In this document: piece by piece, positions 46,925 through 55,588 of the stretch
Layout: the number at the start of each line of letters is the position of its first letter
Position numbering within the stretch: position 1 is the stretch's first letter
Source of the DNA: Helicobacter canis
Lineage (GTDB): Bacteria > Campylobacterota > Campylobacteria > Campylobacterales > Helicobacteraceae
Assembly: GCF_008693005.1 (NCBI RefSeq)
Contig: NZ_VXKE01000023.1
Location: 1 to 64,000, forward strand
Direction of reading: 5' to 3'
DNA: 64,000 nt
Translations under genes and position numbers: made by a program
The notes under the pieces: generated by a model
Database searches by the model: none
What the model was told of the DNA's origin: nothing
What the model saw: only the letters and a program-made list of their open reading frames with translations

Positions 46925-47863
46925 CTAGCGCATTTTTCTTGCTTTTGCGACCAAAGCATCGCCTAGACTTTGCACAAGCTGCACAAGCACAATAATCACA
47001 ATGGAGGTAACAAGCAAAATATCTTCCTCATACGCTTGGAATCCAAGTCGTATCGCCACATCACCAAGCCCCCCAGCCCCCACAGCACCGCCCATAGCAG
47101 AATACCCTATAAGCCCAATGATGGTAATGGTAATGGCATTGATAAGTCCGGGCTTGGCTTCTGCTATCATCATTTTCATCACACGCGCTTTGCTAGCCCC
47201 CATACTTAGTGTAGCTTCTATCAAGCCTTTATCAATTTCTTCAAACGCACCTTCAAAAAGCCTAGCGATAAAGGGAATCGCTGCGATACTTAGTGGGATT
47301 ATCGCAGCAGTCGCACCAATGCTTGTGCCTACAAGTGCGCGCGAGAGTGGCAAAAGCAAGATGATAAGAATGATGAAGGGAAATGAGCGCACAACATTAA
47401 CAATAGAGCCTAGTATCGCATTGATCGTCTTATGCGAGCAGATTCTACCGCTTCTTGTAACGCTGAGTGCTATGCCAAGAGGTAGCCCAAAAATTGTAGC
47501 AAATAGCGTAGATAGCGCGACCATATACAGCGTGTCATAGGTAGCTTGCGAGATTTGGTCATAATTGTAAGCGATACGATCGCTTAAAGCCATAGCTGCA
47601 CTAGAATCTAGCTCTGCCACCGCCCCATATACAGCCATAATGCCCGCCTGCAAGCCTTGCCTACACAGCTCATCAAACACCTTAGCACTAGATTCTAGGG
47701 CTGCCCAGCACTTATCAACAACTTGGCTAGAATCTAGCCACTCCCCAATCTCCACGCACATCATCGCGCAATCGCGCAAAAACGGCGCAATGCATAGCAG
47801 CAGCAATAACGCGCAAGCAAGCAGCGCACTAAAGCGTAGTAAAAAAGTCTGCACCCTACTCAT
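46925..47863 (-). CDS. metI: Methionine ABC transporter permease MetI with extended N-terminus
   Basis: Residues ~100-312 are a normal MetI: five helices with the EAA loop EEIDKGLIEATLSMGASKARVMKMMI (here split: EATLSMGASKARV). MetI usually has ~217 residues; here about 90 more lie at the N-terminus. They contain one membrane helix (about 10-28) and a polar stretch with WLDSSQV, ALESSAKVF and ELDSSAAM, three peptide forms of the TAGATTCTAG motif. The extension would place an extra periplasmic segment before the normal first helix. Confidence 0.88.
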   Translation of the reverse strand: MSRVQTFLLRFSALLACALLLLLCIAPFLRDCAMMCVEIGEWLDSSQVVDKCWAALESSAKVFDELCRQGLQAGIMAVYGAVAELDSSAAMALSDRIAYNYDQISQATYDTLYMVALSTLFATIFGLPLGIALSVTRSGRICSHKTINAILGSIVNVVRSFPFIILIILLLPLSRALVGTSIGATAAIIPLSIAAIPFIARLFEGAFEEIDKGLIEATLSMGASKARVMKMMIAEAKPGLINAITITIIGLIGYSAMGGAVGAGGLGDVAIRLGFQAYEEDILLVTSIVIIVLVQLVQSLGDALVAKARKMR

Positions 47864-47887
47864 TCTTACCCCTAAACTCCAAAGCTA

Positions 47888-48904
47888 TCAATCACCCACA
47901 AATCGCTCAACAAGCAGCTGCTTGTCTTTAAGATAGGCGATAGCTTGCTGGTTTTTGCTCTCATCTTCGCCAAACTCCACAAACAAATGCCCCACTTTCA
48001 TCGTGCTAAGAGGCTCAATATTCCCGGCTAAAATATTGATATCCACCCCAAAGCGTTTAATCACATTGCTCATTAAAGGCTCATTGATATGCTCGCCAAC
48101 AAAGGAGATCTTATAGGCGTTTTTACTCTGGGCTAGCACTTCTTGCTCGCTTACTGCTGGAAGATATGATAAAAGCTCTTTGGTGATTATATGCTTTGGT
48201 GCGCTAAAGATTTTCTCCACACTGCCTCTCTCCACAATCTCCCCGCCGCTCATCACGCACATTCTGTTGCAAATCTCGCGCACGACTTCGATTTGATGAG
48301 TGATAAGCACGATTGTGAGTCCAAGTTTAGATTGTATGGATTTTAGTAGCTCTAGGATAGATTTTGTGCTTTTGGTATCAAGCGCACTTGTGGCTTCATC
48401 GCAGAGCAAAATATCTGGGTGGTTACTAAGGGCGCGCGCTATGGCTACTCTCTGCTTCTGCCCACCACTTAGCTGACTAGGGTAGAAATGCGCCTTATCA
48501 CGCAAGCCCACAATGGATAAAAGCTCATACACGCGCGTCTTTATCTGCTCTTTCTTCCAGCCTGCAATCTCAAGGGCAAACGCTACATTGCCAAAAACAT
48601 CGCGCGATGAAAGGAGATTAAAATACTGGAAGATCATTCCAATTTTTTGCCGCCGCTTTTGCAAAGTAGATTGCGCTAGCTCTAAAATATTCTCACCATT
48701 GATGCGCACTTCACCACTTGTGGGCTCTTCTAGGCGGTTGATTAGGCGGATAAGCGTGGATTTCCCAGCACCTGAGTAGCCGATGATCCCCATAATATCC
48801 CCGCGATTGACAGATAGAGAAAGCGGGCGAATGGCTTGGAATCCATTGGGATAAGTTTTAGTAATGTTGCAAAGCTCTATCACAGGCTGCGTAGTGTCGT
48901 GCAT
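47888..48904 (-). CDS. metN: Methionine ABC transporter ATP-binding protein MetN
   Basis: Walker A GYSGAGKST (about residues 40-48), signature LSGGQKQR, Walker B ILLCDEATSALD and the H-loop ITHQIEV are all present. The C-terminal ~95 residues form the NIL domain that senses methionine in known MetN. At 338 residues it is normal. It leads the metNIQ operon; 28-52 bases before the start is a perfect hairpin made of two inverted TAGATTCTAG copies. Confidence 0.93.
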   Translation of the reverse strand: MHDTTQPVIELCNITKTYPNGFQAIRPLSLSVNRGDIMGIIGYSGAGKSTLIRLINRLEEPTSGEVRINGENILELAQSTLQKRRQKIGMIFQYFNLLSSRDVFGNVAFALEIAGWKKEQIKTRVYELLSIVGLRDKAHFYPSQLSGGQKQRVAIARALSNHPDILLCDEATSALDTKSTKSILELLKSIQSKLGLTIVLITHQIEVVREICNRMCVMSGGEIVERGSVEKIFSAPKHIITKELLSYLPAVSEQEVLAQSKNAYKISFVGEHINEPLMSNVIKRFGVDINILAGNIEPLSTMKVGHLFVEFGEDESKNQQAIAYLKDKQLLVERFVGD

Positions 48905-48931
48905 AGTGGGATTGTCCTTAAAAGCTCTAAC

Positions 48932-48956
48932 TAGATTCTAGCCCTACTAGAATCTA
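48932..48956 (-). promoter_or_regulatory. Leader hairpin before metN (TAGATTCTAG inverted pair)
   Basis: Arms TAGATTCTAG (48932-48941) and CTAGAATCTA (48947-48956) with loop GCCCT-side five bases form a 10-bp stem just upstream of metN. It could be a leader hairpin or a terminator of nothing obvious, since ispG upstream points the same way and ends at 49073. Confidence 0.4.
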
Positions 48957-49072
48957 CCTAAATATAAATATTGTTATGCTAGAAATTGGGCAGGATTCTA
49001 GCATAAATTACATAAAGGCAATGTATGCCACAGAGCACTTTATCCAAGTAGATTCTAGCTCTTAGACTCTAT

Positions 49073-50176
49073 TTACTCCGTGCCACTGCGCTCTTGCGCC
49101 ATTTGCTCCACTTCTGCGACAAAGGATTCTAAAAGCTTAGATTCTGGGAGCTTGCGTAGGACTTCACCCTCTTTAATGATCATTCCAGACTTATGCCCAA
49201 AGGCTATGGCAATATCTGCGTGCTTTGCCTCTCCTAGCGCATTGACCGCACAGCCCATAACGCTCACTTGCAGCGGCGTTGTGATATGGCTTAGTCGCTT
49301 CTCCACTTCTTTGACCATACTTACCAAATCCGCCTGTATGCGCCCACAAGTAGGGCAAGAGATGATAGTGATCCCCTGCTTCTGCCGCCCACTATATCGC
49401 AAAATCGCGCGCGCAAGGGCGATTTCTTGCTCTAGCTCGCCGGTGATTGAGCAGCGCATAGTATCGCCAATGCCCTCCATAAGCAGCCCCCCAAGAGCCA
49501 TAGAGGACTTAATCGTGGAGTGAAACATCGTCCCTGCTTCTGTAACGCCTAGATGAAAGGGGTATTCCACAAGTGGGCGTAGCATTCTATATGCTGCCAT
49601 TGTGCGCTCCACATCGCTGGCTTTGAGCGAGACTTTGAGGTTTGTGAAGCCAAAATCCTCTAAAAGCTTGATATTGTATAAAGCGGATTCTACCATTCCC
49701 TTTGGGGTCGCGCCATACTTCTCATCAAACTGCTTCTCCAAACTACCGCCATTAACGCCTATGCGGATAGGGAGATTGCGCGCATTGCACGCCTCTGCTA
49801 CGGCTTTGATCTTTTCTTTTGAGCCGATGTTGCCCGGATTTATGCGGATACAATCCACCGACTCTGCGGCGATAAGCGCGTATTCATAGCGGAAGTGTAT
49901 ATCAGCTACGAGTGGGAGGGGGGAGATAGCGCGCAAGTCTTTAAGCGCGTGGGCGTCTTTGAGATCGCTTACTGCCACACGCACGATGTCCGCTCCAGCT
50001 AGAGCGAGCCTGTCAAGCTGCTCTTTTGTGGCTTGTATGTCTTTAGTCTTGGTAAATGTCATACTCTGCACAGATATAGGCGCATCGCCGCCAATGGCGA
50101 CATTGCCTACTAAAATCTGCTTTGTTTTGTAGCGCGGGGGGAGTGTGCTTGAAGCCGCATTAGATGAATCTAGCAT
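49073..50176 (-). CDS. ispG: 4-hydroxy-3-methylbut-2-enyl diphosphate synthase (IspG/GcpE)
   Basis: IspG reduces methylerythritol cyclodiphosphate to HMBPP with a 4Fe-4S cluster, the sixth step of the MEP pathway. [39 protein letters not shown] and the cysteine motifs ISCPTCGR and [18 protein letters not shown] (cluster ligands) are clear. At 367 residues it is the short bacterial type. The first ~15 residues ([10 protein letters not shown]) are extra and are written with the abundant motif. AAGGAT precedes the start. Confidence 0.93.
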   Translation of the reverse strand: MLDSSNAASSTLPPRYKTKQILVGNVAIGGDAPISVQSMTFTKTKDIQATKEQLDRLALAGADIVRVAVSDLKDAHALKDLRAISPLPLVADIHFRYEYALIAAESVDCIRINPGNIGSKEKIKAVAEACNARNLPIRIGVNGGSLEKQFDEKYGATPKGMVESALYNIKLLEDFGFTNLKVSLKASDVERTMAAYRMLRPLVEYPFHLGVTEAGTMFHSTIKSSMALGGLLMEGIGDTMRCSITGELEQEIALARAILRYSGRQKQGITIISCPTCGRIQADLVSMVKEVEKRLSHITTPLQVSVMGCAVNALGEAKHADIAIAFGHKSGMIIKEGEVLRKLPESKLLESFVAEVEQMAQERSGTE

Positions 50177-50296
50177 AAAGTATCCTTAAGAAGTGGCAAT
50201 TGGTATATTATAGCAGACTTCATCATTTGCTAAAAACCACAAACACACCAAAATATGCTAAAATCCGCGCAAATACCAAAGAAGAAAGACTCCAAA

Positions 50297-50647
50297 ATGC
50301 ACGAATACTCTGTCGTAACAGCTCTCCTAGAGCAATGCGATCACTACGCACTAGAATCTAGCGCAAGAGAGATAGAGAGAGTTGTCGTGGGTATTGGTGA
50401 GCATAGCGGCATAGAGAGTGCATTGCTACAAAGCGCGTTTGAGACATTTAAAGAAGAAAGCATATATGCAAAGCACGCACACCTAGAGATACAAATCCAG
50501 CCCATAATGCTTGCGTGTAGCTCCTGTGGCACTACTAGCACACCAGAAGAGCAGAGCTACGCCACTTGCCCAAAATGCGCTAGCAAGAGCGTGCAAATCA
50601 CACAGGGCAGAGATATGCTGCTTCTGCGCCTAGAAATGCTCGAGTAG
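50297..50647 (+). CDS. hypA: Hydrogenase/urease nickel chaperone HypA
   Basis: HypA delivers nickel to NiFe hydrogenase and, in Helicobacter, to urease. I chose ATG at 50297 because the strictly conserved MHE nickel-binding N-terminus starts there; the open frame begins 14 codons earlier. The zinc site is CSSC ... CPKC (residues ~74-97). At 116 residues it is normal. The neighbours downstream do not look related. Confidence 0.93.
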   Translation: MHEYSVVTALLEQCDHYALESSAREIERVVVGIGEHSGIESALLQSAFETFKEESIYAKHAHLEIQIQPIMLACSSCGTTSTPEEQSYATCPKCASKSVQITQGRDMLLLRLEMLE

Positions 50648-50673
50648 AATCTAGCAAGTGCCAAGGAGAATCT

Positions 50674-51396
50674 ATGGATAGCCCATTCACAAAAGACTTG
50701 TTAAAGGACCTTGTCAAGCGAGCTGATGAGCTGACTTTAGAGCAAATCAAGGAGAGCTGGGAAGTCGCTGGGGCTATTAAAAGCAAGCAAGAAGCCTTAC
50801 AAAAGGAACTGCAAAGCTATAAAGATGAGATTCTCACCCAGCAAGCCACGCTAAAGGACTTGCGCACACAAGAGGGCGCGCTAAAAGAGCAGATCAAAGA
50901 GCTAGAATCTAAAAAGCGCAAAGCCAGCGAAGAGCTAGCCAAGCTCCACGATGAAATCAGCGTGCAAAAAATCATAACCCAAGCCAAAAAAGCCAAGCTC
51001 GATCTCCAAGAATCACGCAAGCAGATTCTACCCGGTAGCCTAAAAAGCGTGCAAATCTACCTAAAAGATGGCTCCATAGCTAAGGCAAAGCCTGCACAAA
51101 AGCTCTTTGGCGAAGATGTGTATAAAAAATATCGCGTAGCGTTTAAAGAAAACCACACCTTAAGAAACCATATCTCCGAGCTTGAGCTAGAAAACAAACG
51201 CCTACAAATCGAGCTGCGCGACTTCTACGCTGACTTAGCCCTAGAAGGTATGGGCGCGCTAGAATCTAAAAAGCAAGAGACAAAATCTCTCCCCAAAGAG
51301 CCCAAAGAAATTATCGCCACAGAAGAAGATCTAAGTGATTTCAAAAAAATGCTCCAAGACCACAAGCGCAACAAAACAAAAAGCCACAAAAACTAG
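50674..51396 (+). CDS. Coiled-coil protein of unknown function
   Basis: I do not recognise this 240-residue protein. Residues ~25-120 are a nearly unbroken charged coiled coil; 120-150 (LPGSLKSVQIYLKDGSIAKAKPAQKLFGEDVYKKY) look like a short folded unit; 160-195 are a second coiled coil; the Lys-rich tail is polar. No membrane helix or signal. Good ribosome site (AAGGAG). It lies 26 bases after hypA and may share its transcript. Confidence 0.6.
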   Translation: MDSPFTKDLLKDLVKRADELTLEQIKESWEVAGAIKSKQEALQKELQSYKDEILTQQATLKDLRTQEGALKEQIKELESKKRKASEELAKLHDEISVQKIITQAKKAKLDLQESRKQILPGSLKSVQIYLKDGSIAKAKPAQKLFGEDVYKKYRVAFKENHTLRNHISELELENKRLQIELRDFYADLALEGMGALESKKQETKSLPKEPKEIIATEEDLSDFKKMLQDHKRNKTKSHKN

Positions 51397-51468
51397 AGAA
51401 GCCTAGTGTAGAGCCTAAGCACAAAAGCACTTACTAGCCAGAATCTAAACAAAAGCAGGGAGCAAAAT

Positions 51469-51840
51469 ATGGCGACTTCAAAAGAGTATAAAGACTATGT
51501 GTTAGAACGGCTGCAAGAGTGCGTAGCAGAGTTGCGTGAAGATTCTAAGGGCAAAATAGAATCTTATACTTTTAGTGCGAGAAAAATGTTTGGGGAATAC
51601 TGCGTGTATATACAAGATTCTAAATCTATGCAAAAGCCCAAAGCACTTTTCTTACTTTGCGATGAATGCGTGTTTTTAAAACAATATGCACTCTTAGATT
51701 CTCTTTTAGAACATTGTCAAAAAGGAAAGCCCTATCCGGGCGCAAAGGAATGGTGGATTATTGATATAGATTCTAAGGAATTATTACAAGAGATTATTAC
51801 AAACCTTGCCCCAATTTTATGCGCTAAAAATGCCCTGTAG
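51469..51840 (+). CDS. TfoX N-terminal domain protein
   Basis: The 123-residue protein has FSARKMFGEYCVYIQ and ALFLLCDECVFLKQY, the strand pattern of the TfoX/Sxy N-terminal domain, and YPGAKEWWIIDID. There is no C-terminal TfoX domain. In gamma-proteobacteria TfoX/Sxy promotes competence through CRP; in Helicobacter that role is not established and small one-domain versions are widespread. AGGGAGC precedes the start. Confidence 0.75.
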   Translation: MATSKEYKDYVLERLQECVAELREDSKGKIESYTFSARKMFGEYCVYIQDSKSMQKPKALFLLCDECVFLKQYALLDSLLEHCQKGKPYPGAKEWWIIDIDSKELLQEIITNLAPILCAKNAL

Positions 51841-51851
51841 CATAGATCTAA

Positions 51852-52928
51852 TTACAATATCTCTGCGTGTCCATTGCGCACGACCACTAGATCTTCTATC
51901 CTAACGCCATAAAGCCCGGGCAAGTAAATGCCTGGCTCGATAGAAAACACCATACCATCTTCAATGATCATCTCACTTCTTTTAGAGATGTTGGGCAGCT
52001 CGTGTATATCAAGCCCTATGCCGTGCCCTGTGCTATGGGAAAAATACTCCCCAAACCCAGCCTTATCAATCACTTCTCGCGCTAGGGCGTCAATTTGCTT
52101 ACCGCTCATTCCAGTGCGCAAGCTTGCAATCGCACTCTCTTGGGCTTTGCGCACGGTGTCATAGATTTTTTGCAGTTTTTTATCGCTAAATTTCTGCTTT
52201 TTTCCAAAGTGGATTCTACCTTGTGAGAAAACTGCTGTGCGCGTGCGATCCGAGCAGTAGCGTTTATACTTAATCCCCGCATCAAAAAGCAGCAAATCTC
52301 CATCACGCAAGTGATCTTTACAAGGCAGAGCGTGGGGCTTGGCGGCATTAGCATTGATACTAAGGATTGGATTAAAGCTTAGGGTATAGCTGCCATCTTG
52401 CTCCAAAGCTTGGCGCGCTAGGGCGTGGAGATACAGCTCTGTGGGATTATCAAGCCTTTCTATCGTCTTTTCTATCATTTTGGCAAAGCGTTTATATGCC
52501 TTTTTATTAAGCTCTTGGGATTTGGCAATGAGTGCCACTTGCTCATCGCTCTTAATAATCCTAAGCTGCTGGTGGAAGTTTGGCAGTGGCTCTAGGGTGC
52601 ATTTTGGCAGCTTTGCAAGCAGCATTTGATACTCCTGCACACACACTTGCAAGGGATCAAAGGCTAGAGACTTCACGCGCTCCTTTTGCAGTAGCTCAAT
52701 CATAGATTCTAGCAGATTGGCACTCCCTACTAGCTCAATGCCTCTTGCTAGATACTCTTTAGCCTCAGTGGTGTAGCGAGAGTCTGTGAAAAAGATCTTC
52801 CTAGAATCTAGCACAAGCAAAATAGCGTGATCACAGCTATATCCACACTCAAAATACTGCGCACTCTCATCAGTAGTGAAAAATACCTGCGGGCGAGCCA
52901 AAGGCACAAAATGCTTGTGTGAAGCCAT
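51852..52928 (-). CDS. pepQ: M24 metallopeptidase (Xaa-Pro aminopeptidase-like)
   Basis: The protein (358 residues) has a creatinase-like N-terminal domain (about 1-125) and the pita-bread domain. The dinuclear metal ligands are visible: LLFDAGIKYKRYCSDRTRT (two Asp), SHSTGHGIGLDIHELP (His), FSIEPGIYLPG (Glu) and RIEDLVVV (Glu). It should cut N-terminal residues before proline. It overlaps the aroQ stop by one base (TAATG), the same pairing as in H. pylori. Confidence 0.9.
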   Translation of the reverse strand: MASHKHFVPLARPQVFFTTDESAQYFECGYSCDHAILLVLDSRKIFFTDSRYTTEAKEYLARGIELVGSANLLESMIELLQKERVKSLAFDPLQVCVQEYQMLLAKLPKCTLEPLPNFHQQLRIIKSDEQVALIAKSQELNKKAYKRFAKMIEKTIERLDNPTELYLHALARQALEQDGSYTLSFNPILSINANAAKPHALPCKDHLRDGDLLLFDAGIKYKRYCSDRTRTAVFSQGRIHFGKKQKFSDKKLQKIYDTVRKAQESAIASLRTGMSGKQIDALAREVIDKAGFGEYFSHSTGHGIGLDIHELPNISKRSEMIIEDGMVFSIEPGIYLPGLYGVRIEDLVVVRNGHAEIL

Positions 52929-53413
52929 TACTTATTTTCGCTATTTGCTTGGGGATTTTGCGCCTTAAAGGCTTGGACTTCGCTAATGATTTGGATAAGT
53001 GAGATAAGCCCGATGTGGTAGCCATACGCGCCAAAGCCTGTAATCACCCCAGCACACACTGCGCCAGTATAGCTCTTTTGCCGGAAGTCTTCACGCGCAA
53101 AGATATTGCTAATATGCACCTCAACCACAGGCACACCACACGCCATAATCGTATCAGCCAGCGCGATAGAAGTATGTGAGTAGGCGGCAGGGTTGATTAG
53201 CACGCCATCATACTCTCCGCCGACACACTCTTGCAGCTTGTCGATCATCTCGCCTTCAAAATTACTTTGGAAAAACTCTAAAGAAATGTTGCTTTGCTTG
53301 GCAAATGTGCGCATATTTTCGTGGATTTGATCTAAGGTAAGGGGTCCATAGATTCTAGGATCTCTGTGCCCTAGTAGGTTTAGGTTTGGTCCTTGTATGA
53401 CAAGAATTTTCAT
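52928..53413 (-). CDS. aroQ: Type II 3-dehydroquinate dehydratase
   Basis: AroQ dehydrates 3-dehydroquinate in the shikimate pathway. VIQGPNLNLLGHRDPRIYG with the catalytic tyrosine, FFQSNFEGEMIDKLQ, INPAAYSHTSIAL and VEVHISNIFAREDFR are the type II motifs. I chose ATG at 53413, five bases after AAAGGAG; a GTG lies one codon before. At 161 residues it is normal. Confidence 0.95.
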   Translation of the reverse strand: MKILVIQGPNLNLLGHRDPRIYGPLTLDQIHENMRTFAKQSNISLEFFQSNFEGEMIDKLQECVGGEYDGVLINPAAYSHTSIALADTIMACGVPVVEVHISNIFAREDFRQKSYTGAVCAGVITGFGAYGYHIGLISLIQIISEVQAFKAQNPQANSENK

Positions 53414-53482
53414 CACTGCTCCTTTGGGATTTTAGCGGGCATTGTAGCAGATACACGCAAACTAGACAATGCCTTCTTGTGC

Positions 53483-53488
53483 TATAAT
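53483..53488 (+). promoter_or_regulatory. -10 box (TATAAT) of the DUF268 gene
   Basis: TATAAT lies 33 bases before the ATG at 53522, which has AAAGGAT upstream. The promoter is intact although the reading frame is OFF. Confidence 0.6.
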
Positions 53489-53521
53489 CGCGCCCTACTT
53501 CACAACTATAAAGGATCACCA

Positions 53522-54410
53522 ATGCGACTACAATCTCTCATAAAATCCACTCTAAAATCCATCTTGCCAGCTCCAGATTCTAGCCCGCTGGCAAAGATTC
53601 TCCACAAGGGCTTTGCATTTCTCACGCTCAAAAGAATGAGCAAAGCCGAGCTAGAAGATGACCGCGCAAGCTACATCGCGCAAAACACCGACACGAGGTT
53701 TGCCATTAGCAGAGAGTTTGACTACATCTGCCGCGATGACAAATACGCCACCAATGGCGCAGGTGTAGAATCTAATAGCGACTACTTTATCCAAGATATT
53801 TGGGGAGCGCGTAAAGTAGCAGCTACAAAGCCTGCGCGCCACTATGATGTAGGCTCATCAGTCGCGGGCTTTATCGCCCATCTCCTAGGTGCTAACCAGC
53901 CTACAACCCTAATCGACATCCGCCCCCTACCCTGCCTAAACACAAGCTTTCTAACTGCCAATGGGGGGGGGGCTACAATATCTGCAAGCCAATGCCACAA
54001 ACTTAGACAATATCGCAGATTCTAGCCTAGAATCTATCTCTGCACTCTGTAGTATCGAGCATTTTGGACTTGGGAGATATGGTGATCCAATCGATCCTAT
54101 GGGATGGGAGAAAGCCCTGCTAGCATTTGAGCGCGTGCTAAAGCCCGGTGGCAAAATGTATATATCTGTCCCTGTTGGGCAGTATGATAAAGTCTGCTTC
54201 AATGCCCACAGAGTCTATCGCCCACAGACGATTATCGACACACTAAAACATTGCCAAATCCTAGAGATGAGCTATATTATCGGGCTTGATGCAAAGCTAT
54301 GTATGGAGTATAGAGATGGGCAGCTGCATATCAATCAAGCTGCCCTAGAATCTATCCCGGATATGAAAAATTGGGGTGCTACCGGGCTCTTTGAGTTCCA
54401 AAAGCAATGA
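53522..54410 (+). CDS. DUF268 methyltransferase-like protein, phase-variable (G10), OFF
   Basis: The coding sequence is in two frames joined at ten G (53963-53972). The first part (53522-53962) gives 147 residues ending HYDVGSSVAGFIAHLLG and TLIDIRPLPCLNTS, a SAM-type fold start; it then runs to a stop at 54025. The second part, in the -1 frame, has SISALCSIEHFGLGRYGDPIDPMGWEKAL and FERVLKPGGKMYISVPVGQ with FNAHRVY, the DUF268 signature. With G9 (or G12) the two join into one ~296-residue protein; at G10 it is OFF. The protein is probably a sugar methyltransferase-like enzyme in surface-glycan synthesis, beside a GT9 gene with its own tract. Confidence 0.8.
53963..53972 (+). repeat. Poly-G tract, G10, OFF register
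   Basis: Ten G in the DUF268 gene. Losing one G restores the full frame. Confidence 0.88.
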
Positions 54411-54465
54411 GCTAGATCTAGCGTTAAGCTCCTGCTTTGAGACTCGTTTGCAAGCTTAGATTCTG

Positions 54466-55557
54466 CTACTGCTGGCTAGATTCTAGCTGCAAGGATTCTA
54501 GCTCGCCACTGCTAATCATCGCGCGTAGCATTGCAATTGTCTGCGCAATCGCTTCTTGCTCTTCTTGTGCGGTAATGCTGCTTCTTGGCGTATGCAAGAA
54601 AACATAGCGTTTATTGTGTGTAGCCCAGCGGCGTGTGTCATACTCTGGGTAGAGGGCGATTGTGGGGACTCGTTGGTTGCACGCTAGGTGCAGTGTGCCT
54701 GTGCTAGGGCTTATCACGCAGCTAGCGCGGTCTATCCACGCACTAAGCTGCAAGAGATCATTATCATTACAAAAGACAATAAGCTTGCTTTGAGTATTTT
54801 GCGGTTGGGGGGGGGGAGGTGTAGAATCTAGGCTAGATTCTAGCTCTTGCATAAAGTCTTTATGCACTTTCTCAAAGGTTACTACAAGCGGGATACACTC
54901 TGGGATTTGCGCGATTTTGTCAATAAGCGTGATGAAGCCCTGCTTGGTTAGTGAATAAGGGCAAGCATTGTTGAAGGGGTTTATCATTATAAGATAGCAA
55001 GGCTTGCTAGATTCTAGCCCTTTGTGCGCAAACTCTTTGGCAAGGTGGTCTTGCACCACTTGCGCGTGCTTTTTGCCATAAGGAAGCTTGCTTTGCGTGA
55101 GATCAAGCAAGGGGAATTTCTCATCATAGAGCTTTGGATTTATCGCGCGCACAAAGGCAAGCAAGATCTCGCGCTCATCGTAGTTGCGATACTTCTTCCA
55201 CATATAAATCGCCACACTTTTACACCGCCACGACAATAAGCTTGCAAATTTTGTCGCACAAACTATGCGCTTGGCATTGGTGGAGAGCGCGAAGCGGATA
55301 TGCGCGGTTTTAGAGTTAGTAAGCAGGGCATAATCGCAAGCATACGCATCAATAGCCTGCTTTGTGCAGGACTCTACCACATCGACAAAGTCGCATTCGC
55401 GCAAGAGGTTTTGCAAAGTAGGCTGGGCAAAGACAATAAGCTTGCAAGAGTAAATATGCTTTAGCACATAAAGACTCTCAAGCCCTATAACGCACTCACC
55501 CAAAGCATTTTGGATAAAGATTACGCCAATGGTAAGCTGCTTTGAGTTACGCGCCAT
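54466..55557 (-). CDS. Glycosyltransferase family 9 (heptosyltransferase-like), phase-variable (C10), ON
   Basis: The 363-residue protein has the GT9 layout: an N-terminal GVIFIQNALGECVIGLESL strand-loop, a central YLIMINPFNNACPYS and a donor-site CVISPSTGTLHLACNQRVPTIALYP near residue 300, as in heptosyltransferases of LPS cores. A C10 run on the coding strand (54807-54816) encodes PPPP at residue ~248, before the donor site, so slippage abolishes it; the register here is ON. The ending GELESLQLESSQQ repeats the ESS peptide of the abundant motif. Confidence 0.78.
   Translation of the reverse strand: MARNSKQLTIGVIFIQNALGECVIGLESLYVLKHIYSCKLIVFAQPTLQNLLRECDFVDVVESCTKQAIDAYACDYALLTNSKTAHIRFALSTNAKRIVCATKFASLLSWRCKSVAIYMWKKYRNYDEREILLAFVRAINPKLYDEKFPLLDLTQSKLPYGKKHAQVVQDHLAKEFAHKGLESSKPCYLIMINPFNNACPYSLTKQGFITLIDKIAQIPECIPLVVTFEKVHKDFMQELESSLDSTPPPPQPQNTQSKLIVFCNDNDLLQLSAWIDRASCVISPSTGTLHLACNQRVPTIALYPEYDTRRWATHNKRYVFLHTPRSSITAQEEQEAIAQTIAMLRAMISSGELESLQLESSQQ
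54807..54816 (-). repeat. Poly-C tract (C10 on the coding strand)
   Basis: Ten G on the plus strand inside the GT9 gene, ON register. Confidence 0.88.
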
Positions 55558-55588
55558 TTATGTCCTATATCGTGGAGTTTGCGGCGCA

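Noticed and set aside
48961-48979. AT-rich AATATAAATATTGTTATG upstream of metN as a fourth methionine operator.
   Set aside because: Only the TATTGT part matches and the arms are not complementary; kept only as a remark.
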